From Bacteroides pyogenes (GTDB taxonomy: Bacteria > Bacteroidota > Bacteroidia > Bacteroidales > Bacteroidaceae): DNA of 64,000 nt. Location of the stretch: assembly GCF_014196225.1 (NCBI RefSeq), contig NZ_JACIDI010000015.1, positions 18,653 through 82,652 on the forward strand, read 5' to 3'. How positions within the stretch are numbered: position 1 is the first letter of the stretch; every line of letters starts with the position of its first letter. A program made the translations under genes and the position numbers. This document shows, piece after piece, positions 18,416 to 28,000 of the stretch. Under the pieces are notes generated by a model, which had not been told where the DNA came from, did no database searches, and saw only the letters and a program-made list of their open reading frames with translations.

Positions 18416-19510
18416 ATGAAAAAGACACTGACTGTAAATTTAGGCGGAACAGTTTATCACATCGATGAGGACGCCTATCGTTTGCTGGATAATTATTTAA
18501 ACAATCTTCGTCTGCATTTCCGGAAACAACAGGGGGCGAATGAAATAGTGGATGACATGGAAAACAGAATCTCCGAACTCTTCTCGGAGAGAATCTCCCT
18601 GAGCAAACAGGTGATAACTGTATCCGATGTGGAGGAAGTCATCGCACGAATGGGAAAACCGGAAGATCTTGCAGATGCCGAGAGCGGAGATGAACCGGGA
18701 GAAAATCCGAAAGAAAAGGGGAAAAGACAGAATAACGACCGTTCGGGCGGCAGCAGGCGCTGTTTTCGCGATCCTGACAATAAAATGTTGGGCGGTGTAG
18801 CCGCAGGCCTGGCCGCTTATTTGGGGTGGGACGTTACGGTGGTGCGCCTTTTAATGATTGCTTTAATATTTCTTCCTTATTTCCCGATGGTCATTATCTA
18901 TCTTGTATGCTGGTTGCTTATTCCCGAAGCACGCACGGCTGCCGAGAAGTTGAGCATGCGGGGCGAAGCCGTCACGGTAGAAAACATCGGTAAGACCGTT
19001 ACAGACGGGTTTGAACGGATGGCGGACGGAGTAAATAACTATATGAGATCAGACAAACCGCGTACGCTTCTTCAGAAGATAGGGGACGCTTTCGTAGCGG
19101 TGGTAGGATTTATACTCAAATTATTCTTAATCGCTCTGCTGATTGTCTGCTTTCCTGTACTGTTCGTATTGGCTATTCTTTTTGTCGCGTTGGTGATAGC
19201 CATTATCTCCATAGCGATTGGCGGCGGAGCATTGTTGCTCGAATGGATCCCTACGATTAACTGGGAACCTTTGGCTTCGATATCTCCTATAATGACTGTA
19301 GTCGGCACCATGGGAGGAGTACTTTTTATAGGTATTCCATTGGTCGGACTGGCTTATTCCATTCTTCGCCAGTTGTTCCATTGGCAGCCGATGGGAAGTG
19401 TGCTGAAATGGTCGCTGTTCATACTGTGGGTGACGGGATTGGTACTTTGCATCATTAACTTGTCCGCTTTAGGATGGCAACTGCCGTTGTATGGATTGCA
19501 TCGGGTATGA
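18416..19510 (+). CDS. PspC-domain membrane protein
   Basis: 364-residue membrane protein beginning at the ATG MKKTLTVNLGGTVYHIDEDA. The N-terminal 90 residues form a soluble domain (NLGGTVYHIDEDAYRLLDNY, then a region with MENRISELFSE) commonly fused to PspC in Bacteroidetes. A PspC domain follows at about 110-175 (RRCFRDPDNKMLGGVAAGLA, then two hydrophobic segments), and four or five membrane segments fill the C-terminal half. PspC proteins take part in envelope stress signalling in other bacteria. Pairing with a PadR repressor is a recurring arrangement and suggests induction by a membrane-active stress; the inducer is unknown. Confidence 0.88.
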   Translation: MKKTLTVNLGGTVYHIDEDAYRLLDNYLNNLRLHFRKQQGANEIVDDMENRISELFSERISLSKQVITVSDVEEVIARMGKPEDLADAESGDEPGENPKEKGKRQNNDRSGGSRRCFRDPDNKMLGGVAAGLAAYLGWDVTVVRLLMIALIFLPYFPMVIIYLVCWLLIPEARTAAEKLSMRGEAVTVENIGKTVTDGFERMADGVNNYMRSDKPRTLLQKIGDAFVAVVGFILKLFLIALLIVCFPVLFVLAILFVALVIAIISIAIGGGALLLEWIPTINWEPLASISPIMTVVGTMGGVLFIGIPLVGLAYSILRQLFHWQPMGSVLKWSLFILWVTGLVLCIINLSALGWQLPLYGLHRV

Positions 19511-19539
19511 CAATAGCGCTTTTCCATGAAATTTTCCGT

Positions 19540-19569
19540 TTTGAGAATCATTCTTTTTCATTATGTTTG
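19540..19569 (+). promoter_or_regulatory. Promoter of the MBL-fold hydrolase gene
   Basis: TTTG (19540-19543), 18 nt, then TATGTTTG (19562-19569): Bacteroides-type boxes one base short of the optimal spacing. They overlap a small hairpin, CATTATG...CATAATG, at 19559-19579. Confidence 0.5.
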
Positions 19570-19602
19570 CAGCATAATGATGTATGAATAGAAAAAGTAA
19601 GC

Positions 19603-20601
19603 ATGGGCGAACATATATGTTTCAGAAGAAATGAGCGTTTGGCCACGGTAAATCCTTATTGGAGAGGAAATCCCGTGGTACGCGGACGTTATTATAACCG
19701 GCAACACCGCTATCGTCCCGGCATGGGTAGTGTGTTGAAATGGCGTTTGTCTCCGAATCCGCAACGAAAAGAGAAGAAGAACACCAAATGGAATCCGAAA
19801 GTCTGCTATCTTCATTCATTGGATTCCGCCACCGGAAATTGCCTGATATGGCTCGGACACAACTCTTTTTTCCTTCAATTGGCAGGAAAAAGAATCATGT
19901 TCGATCCTGTATTCGGGAATATTCCTTTTGTACGCAGAAGGAGCGAACTGCCCGCAAACCCCGATATTTTCACGGGAATCGATTATTTGCTGATAAGCCA
20001 CGATCATTTCGATCATTTGGACAAACGAAGCGTTGCCCGCTTATCGGCAAACAATCCGCAGATGAAACTGTTTTGCGGATTAGGCACCGGAGAACTCATA
20101 GAAAGTTGGTTTCCGCAGATGGAAACGATACAAGCATGCTGGTATCAGCAGTTGGAAGACGAGTCGTTGAAAATCACTTTTTTGCCCGCCCAGCATTGGA
20201 GCAAGCGTTCGATGCGCGACGGAGGGCAAAGACTTTGGGGAGCGTTTATGCTTCAGGGTGATGGAATTTCGATATATTATAGCGGCGATACGGGATATGC
20301 GGCTCATTTCAGTGAGGTTCCCGAGTTGTTCGGACCGCCGGATTATGCTTTGTTGGGAATAGGCGCGTATAAACCGCGCTGGTTCATGCAACCCAATCAT
20401 ATATCTCCCTACGAATCGCTCACAGCGGCGGAAGAGATGGACGCGGGACTGACCATCCCCATGCATTACGGAACATTCGATTTGTCGGACGAGCCTCTGC
20501 ACGATCCTCCGCAGGTTTTTGCCGCCGAAGCGAAAAAACGAAAAATACGGGTAGAGATTCCTTGTTTGGGCGAAGTCGTCAAACTGAATAAAAGAAAATA
20601 A
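19603..20601 (+). CDS. MBL-fold metallohydrolase, NAPE-PLD/UlaG-like
   Basis: 332-residue enzyme with a metallo-beta-lactamase fold. The dinuclear zinc site is clear: H133-x-H135-x-D137-H138 in ISHDHFDHLDKR, with further ligands in PAQHWSKRS, YYSGDTGY and PMHYGTFD. The family includes N-acyl-phosphatidylethanolamine phospholipase D and lactonase-type enzymes. The basic N-terminal extension (about 1-75, with NPYWRGNPVVRG) resembles that of NAPE-PLD proteins. No signal peptide is visible, so it should be cytosolic. A phospholipase-D-like activity is possible but not proven from sequence. Confidence 0.87.
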   Translation: MGEHICFRRNERLATVNPYWRGNPVVRGRYYNRQHRYRPGMGSVLKWRLSPNPQRKEKKNTKWNPKVCYLHSLDSATGNCLIWLGHNSFFLQLAGKRIMFDPVFGNIPFVRRRSELPANPDIFTGIDYLLISHDHFDHLDKRSVARLSANNPQMKLFCGLGTGELIESWFPQMETIQACWYQQLEDESLKITFLPAQHWSKRSMRDGGQRLWGAFMLQGDGISIYYSGDTGYAAHFSEVPELFGPPDYALLGIGAYKPRWFMQPNHISPYESLTAAEEMDAGLTIPMHYGTFDLSDEPLHDPPQVFAAEAKKRKIRVEIPCLGEVVKLNKRK

Positions 20602-20673
20602 AGCTATTCAAGAAACCCGGCTTTGCAGACAGTTCTCACGGATGAGAAAATGATAAACCATAACCGAAAGAAA

Positions 20674-20724
20674 TAAAAAGGGCCGTATCACACTCTGTTC
20701 GGAGTGAAGATACGGCTCTTTTTA
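20674..20724. terminator. Bidirectional terminator between convergent genes
   Basis: AAAAAGGGCCGTATC pairs with GATACGGCTCTTTTT around an inner loop containing CACTC...GAGTG. The A-run on the left and T-run on the right let it stop the plus-strand hydrolase transcript and the minus-strand peptidase transcript alike. Confidence 0.85.
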
Positions 20725-20777
20725 TTGTTCGTGAAGGCGCAAACTACGTTTTCTTTCAAACATTCATGAAGAGCGTT

Positions 20778-22874
20778 TTATTTTTTCAGCCATTTGTCGA
20801 GCCATTCGAAGAAAGTCCGTTGCCAGAGGATGCCATTCTGCGGTTTCAACACCCAGTGGTTTTCGTCGGGATATATCAGCAATTCCGCCGGAACTCCACG
20901 CATGATGGCCGCATCGAAAGCCGCCATCGCCTGATTGGCAAGGATACGGTAGTCTTTCTCGCCATGGATGCAAAGAATCGGAGTGTCCCAACGGTCGACA
21001 AAGCGGTGGGGTGAGTTGGCAAACGTGCGTTGCGCCACCGGATTCTGCTTTTCCCAGTACGCGCCACCCATGTCCCAGTTGGCAAACCATTTCTCTTCTG
21101 TCTCCAGATACTGCATTTCCATGTTGAAAATACCGTCGTGAGCAATGAATGCCTTGAAACGCTTATCGTGATGTCCCGCCAGCCAGTAGACGGAGAAGCC
21201 GCCGAAGCTGGCGCCCACGCACCCCAGACGGTCTTTGTCCACATACGGTTCTTTCGCCATCTCGTCGATTGCAGTGAAATAATCTTTCATGCACTGGCCG
21301 CCGTAATCGCCGCTGATCTGTTCGTTCCATTCTCTGCCGAATCCCGGCAAGCCGCGGCGGTTGGGGGCGACAATGATATAATCGTTGGCTGCCATGATCT
21401 GGAAGTTCCAACGATACGACCAAAACTGGCTTACAGGGCTTTGGGGACCTCCTTCGCAGAATAAAACCGCAGGATATTTCTTGTTCGGATCGAATTTCGG
21501 AGGATAAATCACCCAAGTCAGCATCTGTTTGCCGTCAGTCGTCTTCATCCATCGCGGTTCTACCTTACCTGTCTCCAGTTGGTCATAAATAGCTTTGTTT
21601 TCTTGCGTGAGTTGGGTAGTCGATCCGTCCGGCCCTATCGTATAAATCTCGTCCGCCATACTCATCGAATGTCTTTTGGCGATAAGTTTGTCGCCGCACA
21701 AAGCCACTCCTTCATAGTCATACATACCGGAAGTGATGGATTTCACCGAATCGTTTGTCAGGTCGATCGCGCGGATATGCGTTTCGCCGTGCCATACGCC
21801 CGTGAAGTAAATCGTTTTCGCATCGGAACTCCACACAAACGCGTCTACGTTCGACTCGAAAGCTTTGCTCGCAAAACGCTTTTCTCCGGTCGCCAGGTCC
21901 ATGATAAAGAGACGGTTCAAATCGGCCTCGTACCCGTCGCGCTCCATACTCTGCCATGCGATGTATTTCCCGTCGGGAGAATAAGAAGGATTCGTATCGT
22001 ATCCCTTGTTCTCTTCGGTAATGTTCCGGGTCTGTTTCGTCTTCAAGTCGTAAATGTAAATATCGGAATTGGTAGACACGGCATATTCCAGTCCGGTCTT
22101 TTTGCGGCAGGTGTAAGCCACCTCGTCCGAAGAAGGGTTCCAAGCCAGTTGTTCGACACCTCCCCACGGGCGCATCGGACTTTCGTACGGTTCGCCTTCG
22201 AGAATATCGACTACATTTGAGATTTTATCGCCATCGAAATCAGCGACAAAAGGATGCGGAGCGCCCGTTACCCATTCGTCCCAATGCTTATACATCAGAT
22301 CGGTGACGATGATGCCCGTAGACTTCGGCAAGTCGGGATATTTATCGGCTGTGGTCTGCTTCGTTTTCACCTGTGAGACAAACAGCAACTTTCTTCCGTC
22401 GGGAGAGAATTTGAAACCCTCGATATCTTTGTCGTAATCGGTTAGTTGCCTGCGTCCCGTTCCGTCGGGATTCATTTCATAAAGCTGGCTGCTTCCGCTA
22501 TCGTTGCTCAGGAAAGCGAGCTTGCTGCCCCCTTTGATCCAGGCCACCTCATTCTCCTGATAAACGGTGCGCGTGATTTGCCGGTTATCCGTTCCATCGG
22601 CATTCATCACGAATATCTCGCGGTTGCTTTTGTTCTCGGCGACACTGTAATAGGCCACCGTATACGCTACTTTCTTCCCGTCGGGCGATACCGCCAATCC
22701 ACCGATCCGTCCCATAGCCCAAAGAGCTTCGGGAGTCATGCGCCTGCCTTCGATCTTGATATCCGATTTTCCGATAAGCACCTGGCCTTCTTCTGTTTTG
22801 CCCGCGTCTTTTGTTCCGCCGCAGGCAGCCAATAACATTGCTGCCGACATCATAAATAAATTTGCTTGTCTCAT
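20778..22874 (-). CDS. S9 family peptidase, DPP5-like lipoprotein
   Basis: Prolyl-oligopeptidase-family serine peptidase that clips dipeptides from peptide N-termini, useful to a peptide-fermenting anaerobe. The start at 22874 (MRQANLFMMSAAMLLAACGG) gives a signal peptide with a lipobox ending at C18; an in-frame ATG 40 codons upstream would bury it. Residues about 60-430 form the beta-propeller (repeats such as SPDGKKVAYTV, SPDGRKLLFVSQ, SPDGKYIAWQS). The alpha/beta-hydrolase domain has the serine nucleophile in GASFGGFS, the aspartate near IHGEKDYRI and the histidine in ENHWV. The nearest named relative I can suggest is Porphyromonas DPP5. 698 residues, full length. Confidence 0.92.
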   Translation of the reverse strand: MRQANLFMMSAAMLLAACGGTKDAGKTEEGQVLIGKSDIKIEGRRMTPEALWAMGRIGGLAVSPDGKKVAYTVAYYSVAENKSNREIFVMNADGTDNRQITRTVYQENEVAWIKGGSKLAFLSNDSGSSQLYEMNPDGTGRRQLTDYDKDIEGFKFSPDGRKLLFVSQVKTKQTTADKYPDLPKSTGIIVTDLMYKHWDEWVTGAPHPFVADFDGDKISNVVDILEGEPYESPMRPWGGVEQLAWNPSSDEVAYTCRKKTGLEYAVSTNSDIYIYDLKTKQTRNITEENKGYDTNPSYSPDGKYIAWQSMERDGYEADLNRLFIMDLATGEKRFASKAFESNVDAFVWSSDAKTIYFTGVWHGETHIRAIDLTNDSVKSITSGMYDYEGVALCGDKLIAKRHSMSMADEIYTIGPDGSTTQLTQENKAIYDQLETGKVEPRWMKTTDGKQMLTWVIYPPKFDPNKKYPAVLFCEGGPQSPVSQFWSYRWNFQIMAANDYIIVAPNRRGLPGFGREWNEQISGDYGGQCMKDYFTAIDEMAKEPYVDKDRLGCVGASFGGFSVYWLAGHHDKRFKAFIAHDGIFNMEMQYLETEEKWFANWDMGGAYWEKQNPVAQRTFANSPHRFVDRWDTPILCIHGEKDYRILANQAMAAFDAAIMRGVPAELLIYPDENHWVLKPQNGILWQRTFFEWLDKWLKK

Positions 22875-23405
22875 ATCATTTATTAAAATGTTTATTTGCT
22901 TGCGAAGATAATGAAAAAAGAACAAAAAGCAATCATCGGGCACAACAGTCGGGGGAGATAATAAGGAACGGTTGCTGAGCGGGAGCATTTTCATGCGGAT
23001 ACAGTTTGAAAAATGGAGAAAACATCATATCCGCCGCAGTTTCTGCACGGTATATACAACGTATTATCCACGTTTTAAAGCAACCCGCAAGAAGTCGCGA
23101 AAAAAGCCCGCCGCCTTTAAAAAAAACACGGCGGGCTTTGAAAAAAAGGCGGCGGGCTTTGTAATCAAACACGGCGGGCTTTTTTTCAGAGGCCGCCCGT
23201 GTTTTTTCAGATGCCAAAGCCTTTCCGAGAACCGCCAGTTTCTCTTGAGAAACATATTTCTCCGATTCATTATAAAATACCTGAAACGCTGTGGCAAGAA
23301 TCTGCCGTATGCAAAAATAAACGGAAAAGAATCTATGGCAGTTCGTTCATTTTTCGTATTTTTGCATCCTGTTTTGAAATGGAAAAACTTAAATAAAAAA
23401 ATATA
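22875..23405. other. Gene-free divergent region carrying a GC-rich repeat cluster
   Basis: About 530 bp between the divergent peptidase and proS genes. A weak -7 box for the peptidase (minus-strand TATCTTCG) lies near 22902-22909. The proS -7 box TATTTTTG is at 23357-23364. Between them is the GC-rich repeat cluster listed separately. Short open frames that translate the repeats look like artefacts. Confidence 0.7.
23100..23210. repeat. Mixed-orientation cluster of a 21-bp GC-rich repeat
   Basis: Five related units built on GGCGGGCTTT plus an A-run. One is inverted (23100-23118, AGCCCGCCGCCTTT), three are direct (cores ending at 23139, 23160 and 23182), and one is a diverged inverted unit (about 23190-23210). 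The unit at 23140-23160 (G, seven A, then GGCGGCGGGCTTT) is identical to the tandem units at the right edge of the window. The first inverted unit can pair with 16 consecutive bases of the identical unit, or with 11 bases of the intervening one, giving alternative hairpins. It is not followed by a U-run in a terminator-like position. Confidence 0.85.
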
Positions 23406-24899
23406 ATGGCAAAAGAACTGAAAGATCTGACCAAACGTAGCGAGAATTATTCGCAATGGTACAACGATTTGGTAGTAAAAGCAGACTTGGCAGAGCAATC
23501 TGCCGTGCGCGGCTGTATGGTGATTAAGCCTTACGGATACGCAATCTGGGAAAAGATGCAACGACAACTGGACGACATGTTTAAAGAAACAGGGCATGTG
23601 AACGCTTATTTCCCCTTGTTGATTCCCAAATCTTTTTTAAGCCGTGAAGCGGAACATGTAGAGGGCTTCGCAAAAGAGTGTGCGGTGGTGACACACCATC
23701 GCCTGAAAAGTTCGCCCGACGGCAAAGGCGTCGTGGTAGACCCGGAAGCTAAGCTCGAAGAAGAGCTGATTATCCGCCCTACATCCGAAACCATCATCTG
23801 GAACACGTATAAAAACTGGATCAATTCATACCGCGATCTTCCCATCCTGTGCAACCAATGGGCCAACGTGATGCGTTGGGAGATGCGCACCCGACTGTTT
23901 CTGCGCACTGCGGAATTTTTATGGCAAGAGGGACACACCGCCCATGCTACCCGTGAAGAAGCGGAAGAAGAGGCAAAGAAGATGCTGCATGTGTACGGTG
24001 AATTTGCCGAAAAATACATGGCTGTGCCGGTTGTAAAGGGAGTAAAATCGGCCAATGAACGTTTTGCCGGAGCATTGGACACGTACACCATCGAAGCGAT
24101 GATGCAGGACGGAAAGGCTTTACAGAGCGGAACTTCCCATTTCCTTGGACAAAATTTCGCCAAAGCGTTCGATGTGCAGTTTGTCAACAAAGAGAATAAA
24201 CTGGAATACGTATGGGCTACTTCATGGGGCGTATCGACCCGCCTGATGGGTGCCCTGATCATGACACACTCCGACGACAACGGTTTGGTATTGCCTCCGC
24301 ATCTGGCGCCGATTCAGGTAGTGATTGTTCCTATCTACAAAAACGACGAACAGTTGAAGCAGATCGACGCAAAAGTTGAAGGAATCGTGGCGCGCCTGAA
24401 AGCGTTGGGCATATCCGTGAAGTACGACAATGCCGACAACAAACGTCCCGGCTTTAAATTTGCCGACTATGAGCTGAAAGGTGTTCCCGTGCGGCTTGTC
24501 ATGGGAGGACGCGACTTGGAAAACAACACGATGGAGGTAATGCGCCGCGACACTTTGGAGAAGGAAACGGTGACTTGCGACGGAATAGAGGCTTATGTAA
24601 AAGACCTGCTTGAAGAAATTCAGGCGAATATCTATAAAAAGGCGCTCGACTATCGCAATTCGCGCATCATCAGCGTAGATACTTACGAAGAGTTTAAAGA
24701 AAAAATCGAAGAAGGAGGATTTATTCTGGCGCACTGGGACGGAACTTCCGAAACGGAAGAAAAAATAAAAGAAGAAACCAAGGCGACCATTCGTTGCATA
24801 CCGTTCGATTCGTTTATCCCGGGAGACAAAGAACCGGGTAAATGTATGGTGACAGGCAAACCTTCGCCCTGCCGCGTAATCTTCGCCCGCTCTTATTAG
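23406..24899 (+). CDS. proS: Prolyl-tRNA synthetase (archaeal/eukaryal-like type)
   Basis: Class II aminoacyl-tRNA synthetase that charges tRNA(Pro). At 497 residues it is the short type found in Bacteroidetes, archaea and eukaryotes, lacking the roughly 180-residue editing insertion of E. coli ProRS. Motif 2 is near [20 protein letters not shown], the anticodon-binding domain runs from about 285 to 400, and the zinc-binding-like C-terminal domain ends in FARSY, the C-terminal tyrosine typical of this type. Adjacent promoter -7 box TATTTTTG at 23357; a strong terminator follows. The trans-editing YbaK protein encoded at 15.6 kb would compensate for the missing insertion. Confidence 0.96.
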   Translation: MAKELKDLTKRSENYSQWYNDLVVKADLAEQSAVRGCMVIKPYGYAIWEKMQRQLDDMFKETGHVNAYFPLLIPKSFLSREAEHVEGFAKECAVVTHHRLKSSPDGKGVVVDPEAKLEEELIIRPTSETIIWNTYKNWINSYRDLPILCNQWANVMRWEMRTRLFLRTAEFLWQEGHTAHATREEAEEEAKKMLHVYGEFAEKYMAVPVVKGVKSANERFAGALDTYTIEAMMQDGKALQSGTSHFLGQNFAKAFDVQFVNKENKLEYVWATSWGVSTRLMGALIMTHSDDNGLVLPPHLAPIQVVIVPIYKNDEQLKQIDAKVEGIVARLKALGISVKYDNADNKRPGFKFADYELKGVPVRLVMGGRDLENNTMEVMRRDTLEKETVTCDGIEAYVKDLLEEIQANIYKKALDYRNSRIISVDTYEEFKEKIEEGGFILAHWDGTSETEEKIKEETKATIRCIPFDSFIPGDKEPGKCMVTGKPSPCRVIFARSY

Positions 24900-24919
24900 G
24901 AACAGCATCGATATAAAGG

Positions 24920-24957
24920 ACGACCGCACGGACCGAAAACCTGCGGTCGTTTTTTTG
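24920..24957 (+). terminator. Rho-independent terminator after proS
   Basis: ACGACCGCA (24920-24928) pairs with TGCGGTCGT (24942-24950) and is followed by seven T residues. Confidence 0.9.
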
Positions 24958-25007
24958 TTTTTTATCTGCACAACGAAGGTTGCGAGTGTCGCTGATTCTT
25001 ACGGAGA

Positions 25008-28000
25008 CTATCGCTCTCTTTTCTTTTTCGTTTTTGCTCCTTCGGAGGCAACACTGTCTGTTTTCATTTCCGGCTGAAGGCCTTCGTGCCGTTTCCGCTT
25101 GTTCCGGAGCTTCCATTTGTTCCAGAAGAAAAGGTCGCTCCATTTATTGAAATCTTTCTTATACATGATTCCCACGCCTTGCGTGGTGAGGTTGGTTTTC
25201 GTATAATAGCGGTCGTTGGTCTTGTTATAGCCTTTCAGCCGGATATCACCGGAACGCGTGATCAGCCATTCCGCCTCAAAATCACCCACGAAGTTGGTAT
25301 TTGCCAGCGGATTGTCGCGGTAACCGAAATTACCGTTAATCAACAGCCGGTTGTTTAATAACTGCCCCGACAAGATGCCTTCGAATTCCACATCCGTCCA
25401 ACCCTTGTCACCGGTACTCAAATTGGTTCCTATATTCCAGTTGTTGGTTTCGAAAATCCGCGAAAGAGCATTGTTCAGTTGCCCGGAGAGGGTGGAGGAA
25501 AGAACGGAAGTCATCACGTAAGCGTTTTGATTTTCCCGCCGGACGTCTTCCGTATAGAATTTGCCCACACCCAGCAAATACAGGATTTGCATGTTCATCT
25601 GTTCTTCCGTGCTGATGTAGTTGCGCACCAACGACTGAATCTCGTCCCTCTCGTTCGGAAGTTCGATACCCAGCTTTATCGTGGGCTGAAGCAAGACGCC
25701 GCTCAAATTCATCATGCAATTCACCCGTACATTGGGTTGTTGAATAACGGTGGAGGCATCGGGTATCAAGTCATTCAAAGACGCCGAGTTTACCGTGTAA
25801 GAAGCCTGAATATCCATGTTCGCGTCAAGGGGGGGGCCATTGAAGTTTATCGTACTGCCGTCTTTTATCACGAAGTCCTTCCGTATCACGTCTTGCAGGC
25901 TGAATTTATAAACTCCCTGACTGATCCGGTAGTTGCCGAACATTTTCACGTCTCCCTTATTATAAAATTCCGTGCGAATGTTTCCCGTTCCTTTTCCGGT
26001 AATATAGTCGCCGGCTATCGGGTCCATGACGATCCGCACAGTGGCGTCGGGCGTTACATCGGCCAGAATATTCAGCCAGATGTCTGTATCTTGTTCCTTT
26101 TCAGACAGTTGCCGCTTCAATAATAAATCATCGTAATCGTCTGTCTGAACAGAGTCCCGGACAACACGGCGAAGTGTTTTATCTACAAACTTGATGAACT
26201 GACTGTTGGCAGCCGACGCTACATTTCCGTTAATATAGGTGAAGGAAGTATTCCGGTCTGTAGTCATCGCCACATTAACGTCGAGCCCTTGCGTCGCATT
26301 CCCCGTCAGCATGGCGTTTCCCGTACCGTATATTGTGCCGTAGAAAGGCATGTCGGGAGATTCTTTCGTATTCATCACCAACATATTGTTGGCCTGTATT
26401 TCAAAACGATAGCTCAAGTCTTTGAAATGCTGAAAGCGCAAATAGCCGTTCATTGTTCCCTGATGACCTTCCACATCGGCAATCCGCATGTTTTTAAACG
26501 TCAATCCGGTAGGGGCGAGATGAATCGTGTCATTGATGGCGAACCGTGTATTCAGTATATCAAACTTCATAGAAGCATTCGTCATGACAGCTCCATCGAG
26601 ATTCAAGCCTTTGAATTTTCCATAAAAGTGTACTTTGCCGGTTCCTCTTCCTTTGATATCGTTTGCGATAGAACTCATATAATATTCGAGAAACTTCAGG
26701 TTCAGCTCATGGGCGTCAATATTCAAATCCAGTCCGCTTTCCGGTTTCAACGGATAAATGATGCCGCTGACACGGGATGGAGAATCGGCCATATCGCGAA
26801 TGGAAGCATCCAGCAGGATTCCTCTTTTTTCATTATCCCATCCTCCGTTAATATCGGCATCTCCCAACCGCCCCTGATTAAGTGAGAAGTTTTTTACAAA
26901 CAAACGCGCGTTTATCACCGGCTTCTTGAAAACCCCTGTCGCATAAGCGGTTCCGGTAGCGTCACCTCCAAAAGCAACATCGTCGGAGATGCCCACTATA
27001 TCGAAAACGTACCCCAGATTGATTTCTTTTAAACTGATTTTCACCGTATCTGCAGGGAGTTCCGAAAGACGGCCGTTGACACGTATATGCCGGTCGGCAT
27101 GACTGAAATAGAAGTTGTTTACGTCTATTCTTCCGGAGTCGGCCACAATCTGTGAAGGATGAACCTGCCAAAGCGTATCGTTCAGAATAATATCGGTAGG
27201 GCTTACGTCGACTACCGCTTTCAACAAAGGCTTTTCTCCTTCCGTGCGCAAAAACTTGGCGACAGCGCCCAATTGTCCGCTATAAGTGGCTGTCGCATTA
27301 TTTCCCCAATTGAAAGTTGCGCTTACAACATCTTCTTTGGCTTGCGCGTTCAACGCAATGTTGACGGCATCCGCCTCTTTCAGATTCGTCAGCCGTAGTT
27401 TGATCTGAATATTGTCAGACGGATTTTCACAGAGAATCATCCCCGATTCAATCAGGTCGTTCTTATATTGCAGGCGGGGGAAATATCCTTCTACACGCAA
27501 ACGCTGACCCGCATCGTTAAAATATCCTTTCACTGTGGAGTGAGCATGGATATGCAGGGGAATATTGAATATTGCAGATAAGATATCCGTGTTATATATA
27601 TGTATATCGAACCGGAAGTTGTTATGAAGTTTTTCCTGATGCTTGAAAGGCGGCAGCAGAGAAGGAATATATCTGCCCGCAATGTTGAGCATGCTGGCAG
27701 GCAACGTGTGGTATTGAAAGTCTCCTTCCACGCTTGCCGTAAGGAACTCCGACGTCAACTTGAGTTGGTTCTCGTTATTTTGCCGGGTAGCCTGAATGTT
27801 CATGTTTCTCATGAAATATTCTTTTCCGGGAGCGTTGAATTCCAAACTGTCGATATTGATTTCTCCGTTCATTTCGTCCACCGACCCCCCGGTGAAGTTT
27901 GCCCTGAGTTTTACGGAGAATTCTGCATCTGCGTAATCCGATGTAATATTCAACTCGTGGGGGCGGATTTTGTCAATAACGGCAGAGAAATTGAAAGTAG

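Noticed and set aside
21579..22220. 213-codon open frame on the plus strand
   Set aside because: It is a shadow of the S9 peptidase gene on the opposite strand.
22933..23217. 94-codon open frame covering the repeat cluster
   Set aside because: Most of it is a translation of the GC-rich repeat and A-tracts; composition is not protein-like, and no start signals are seen.
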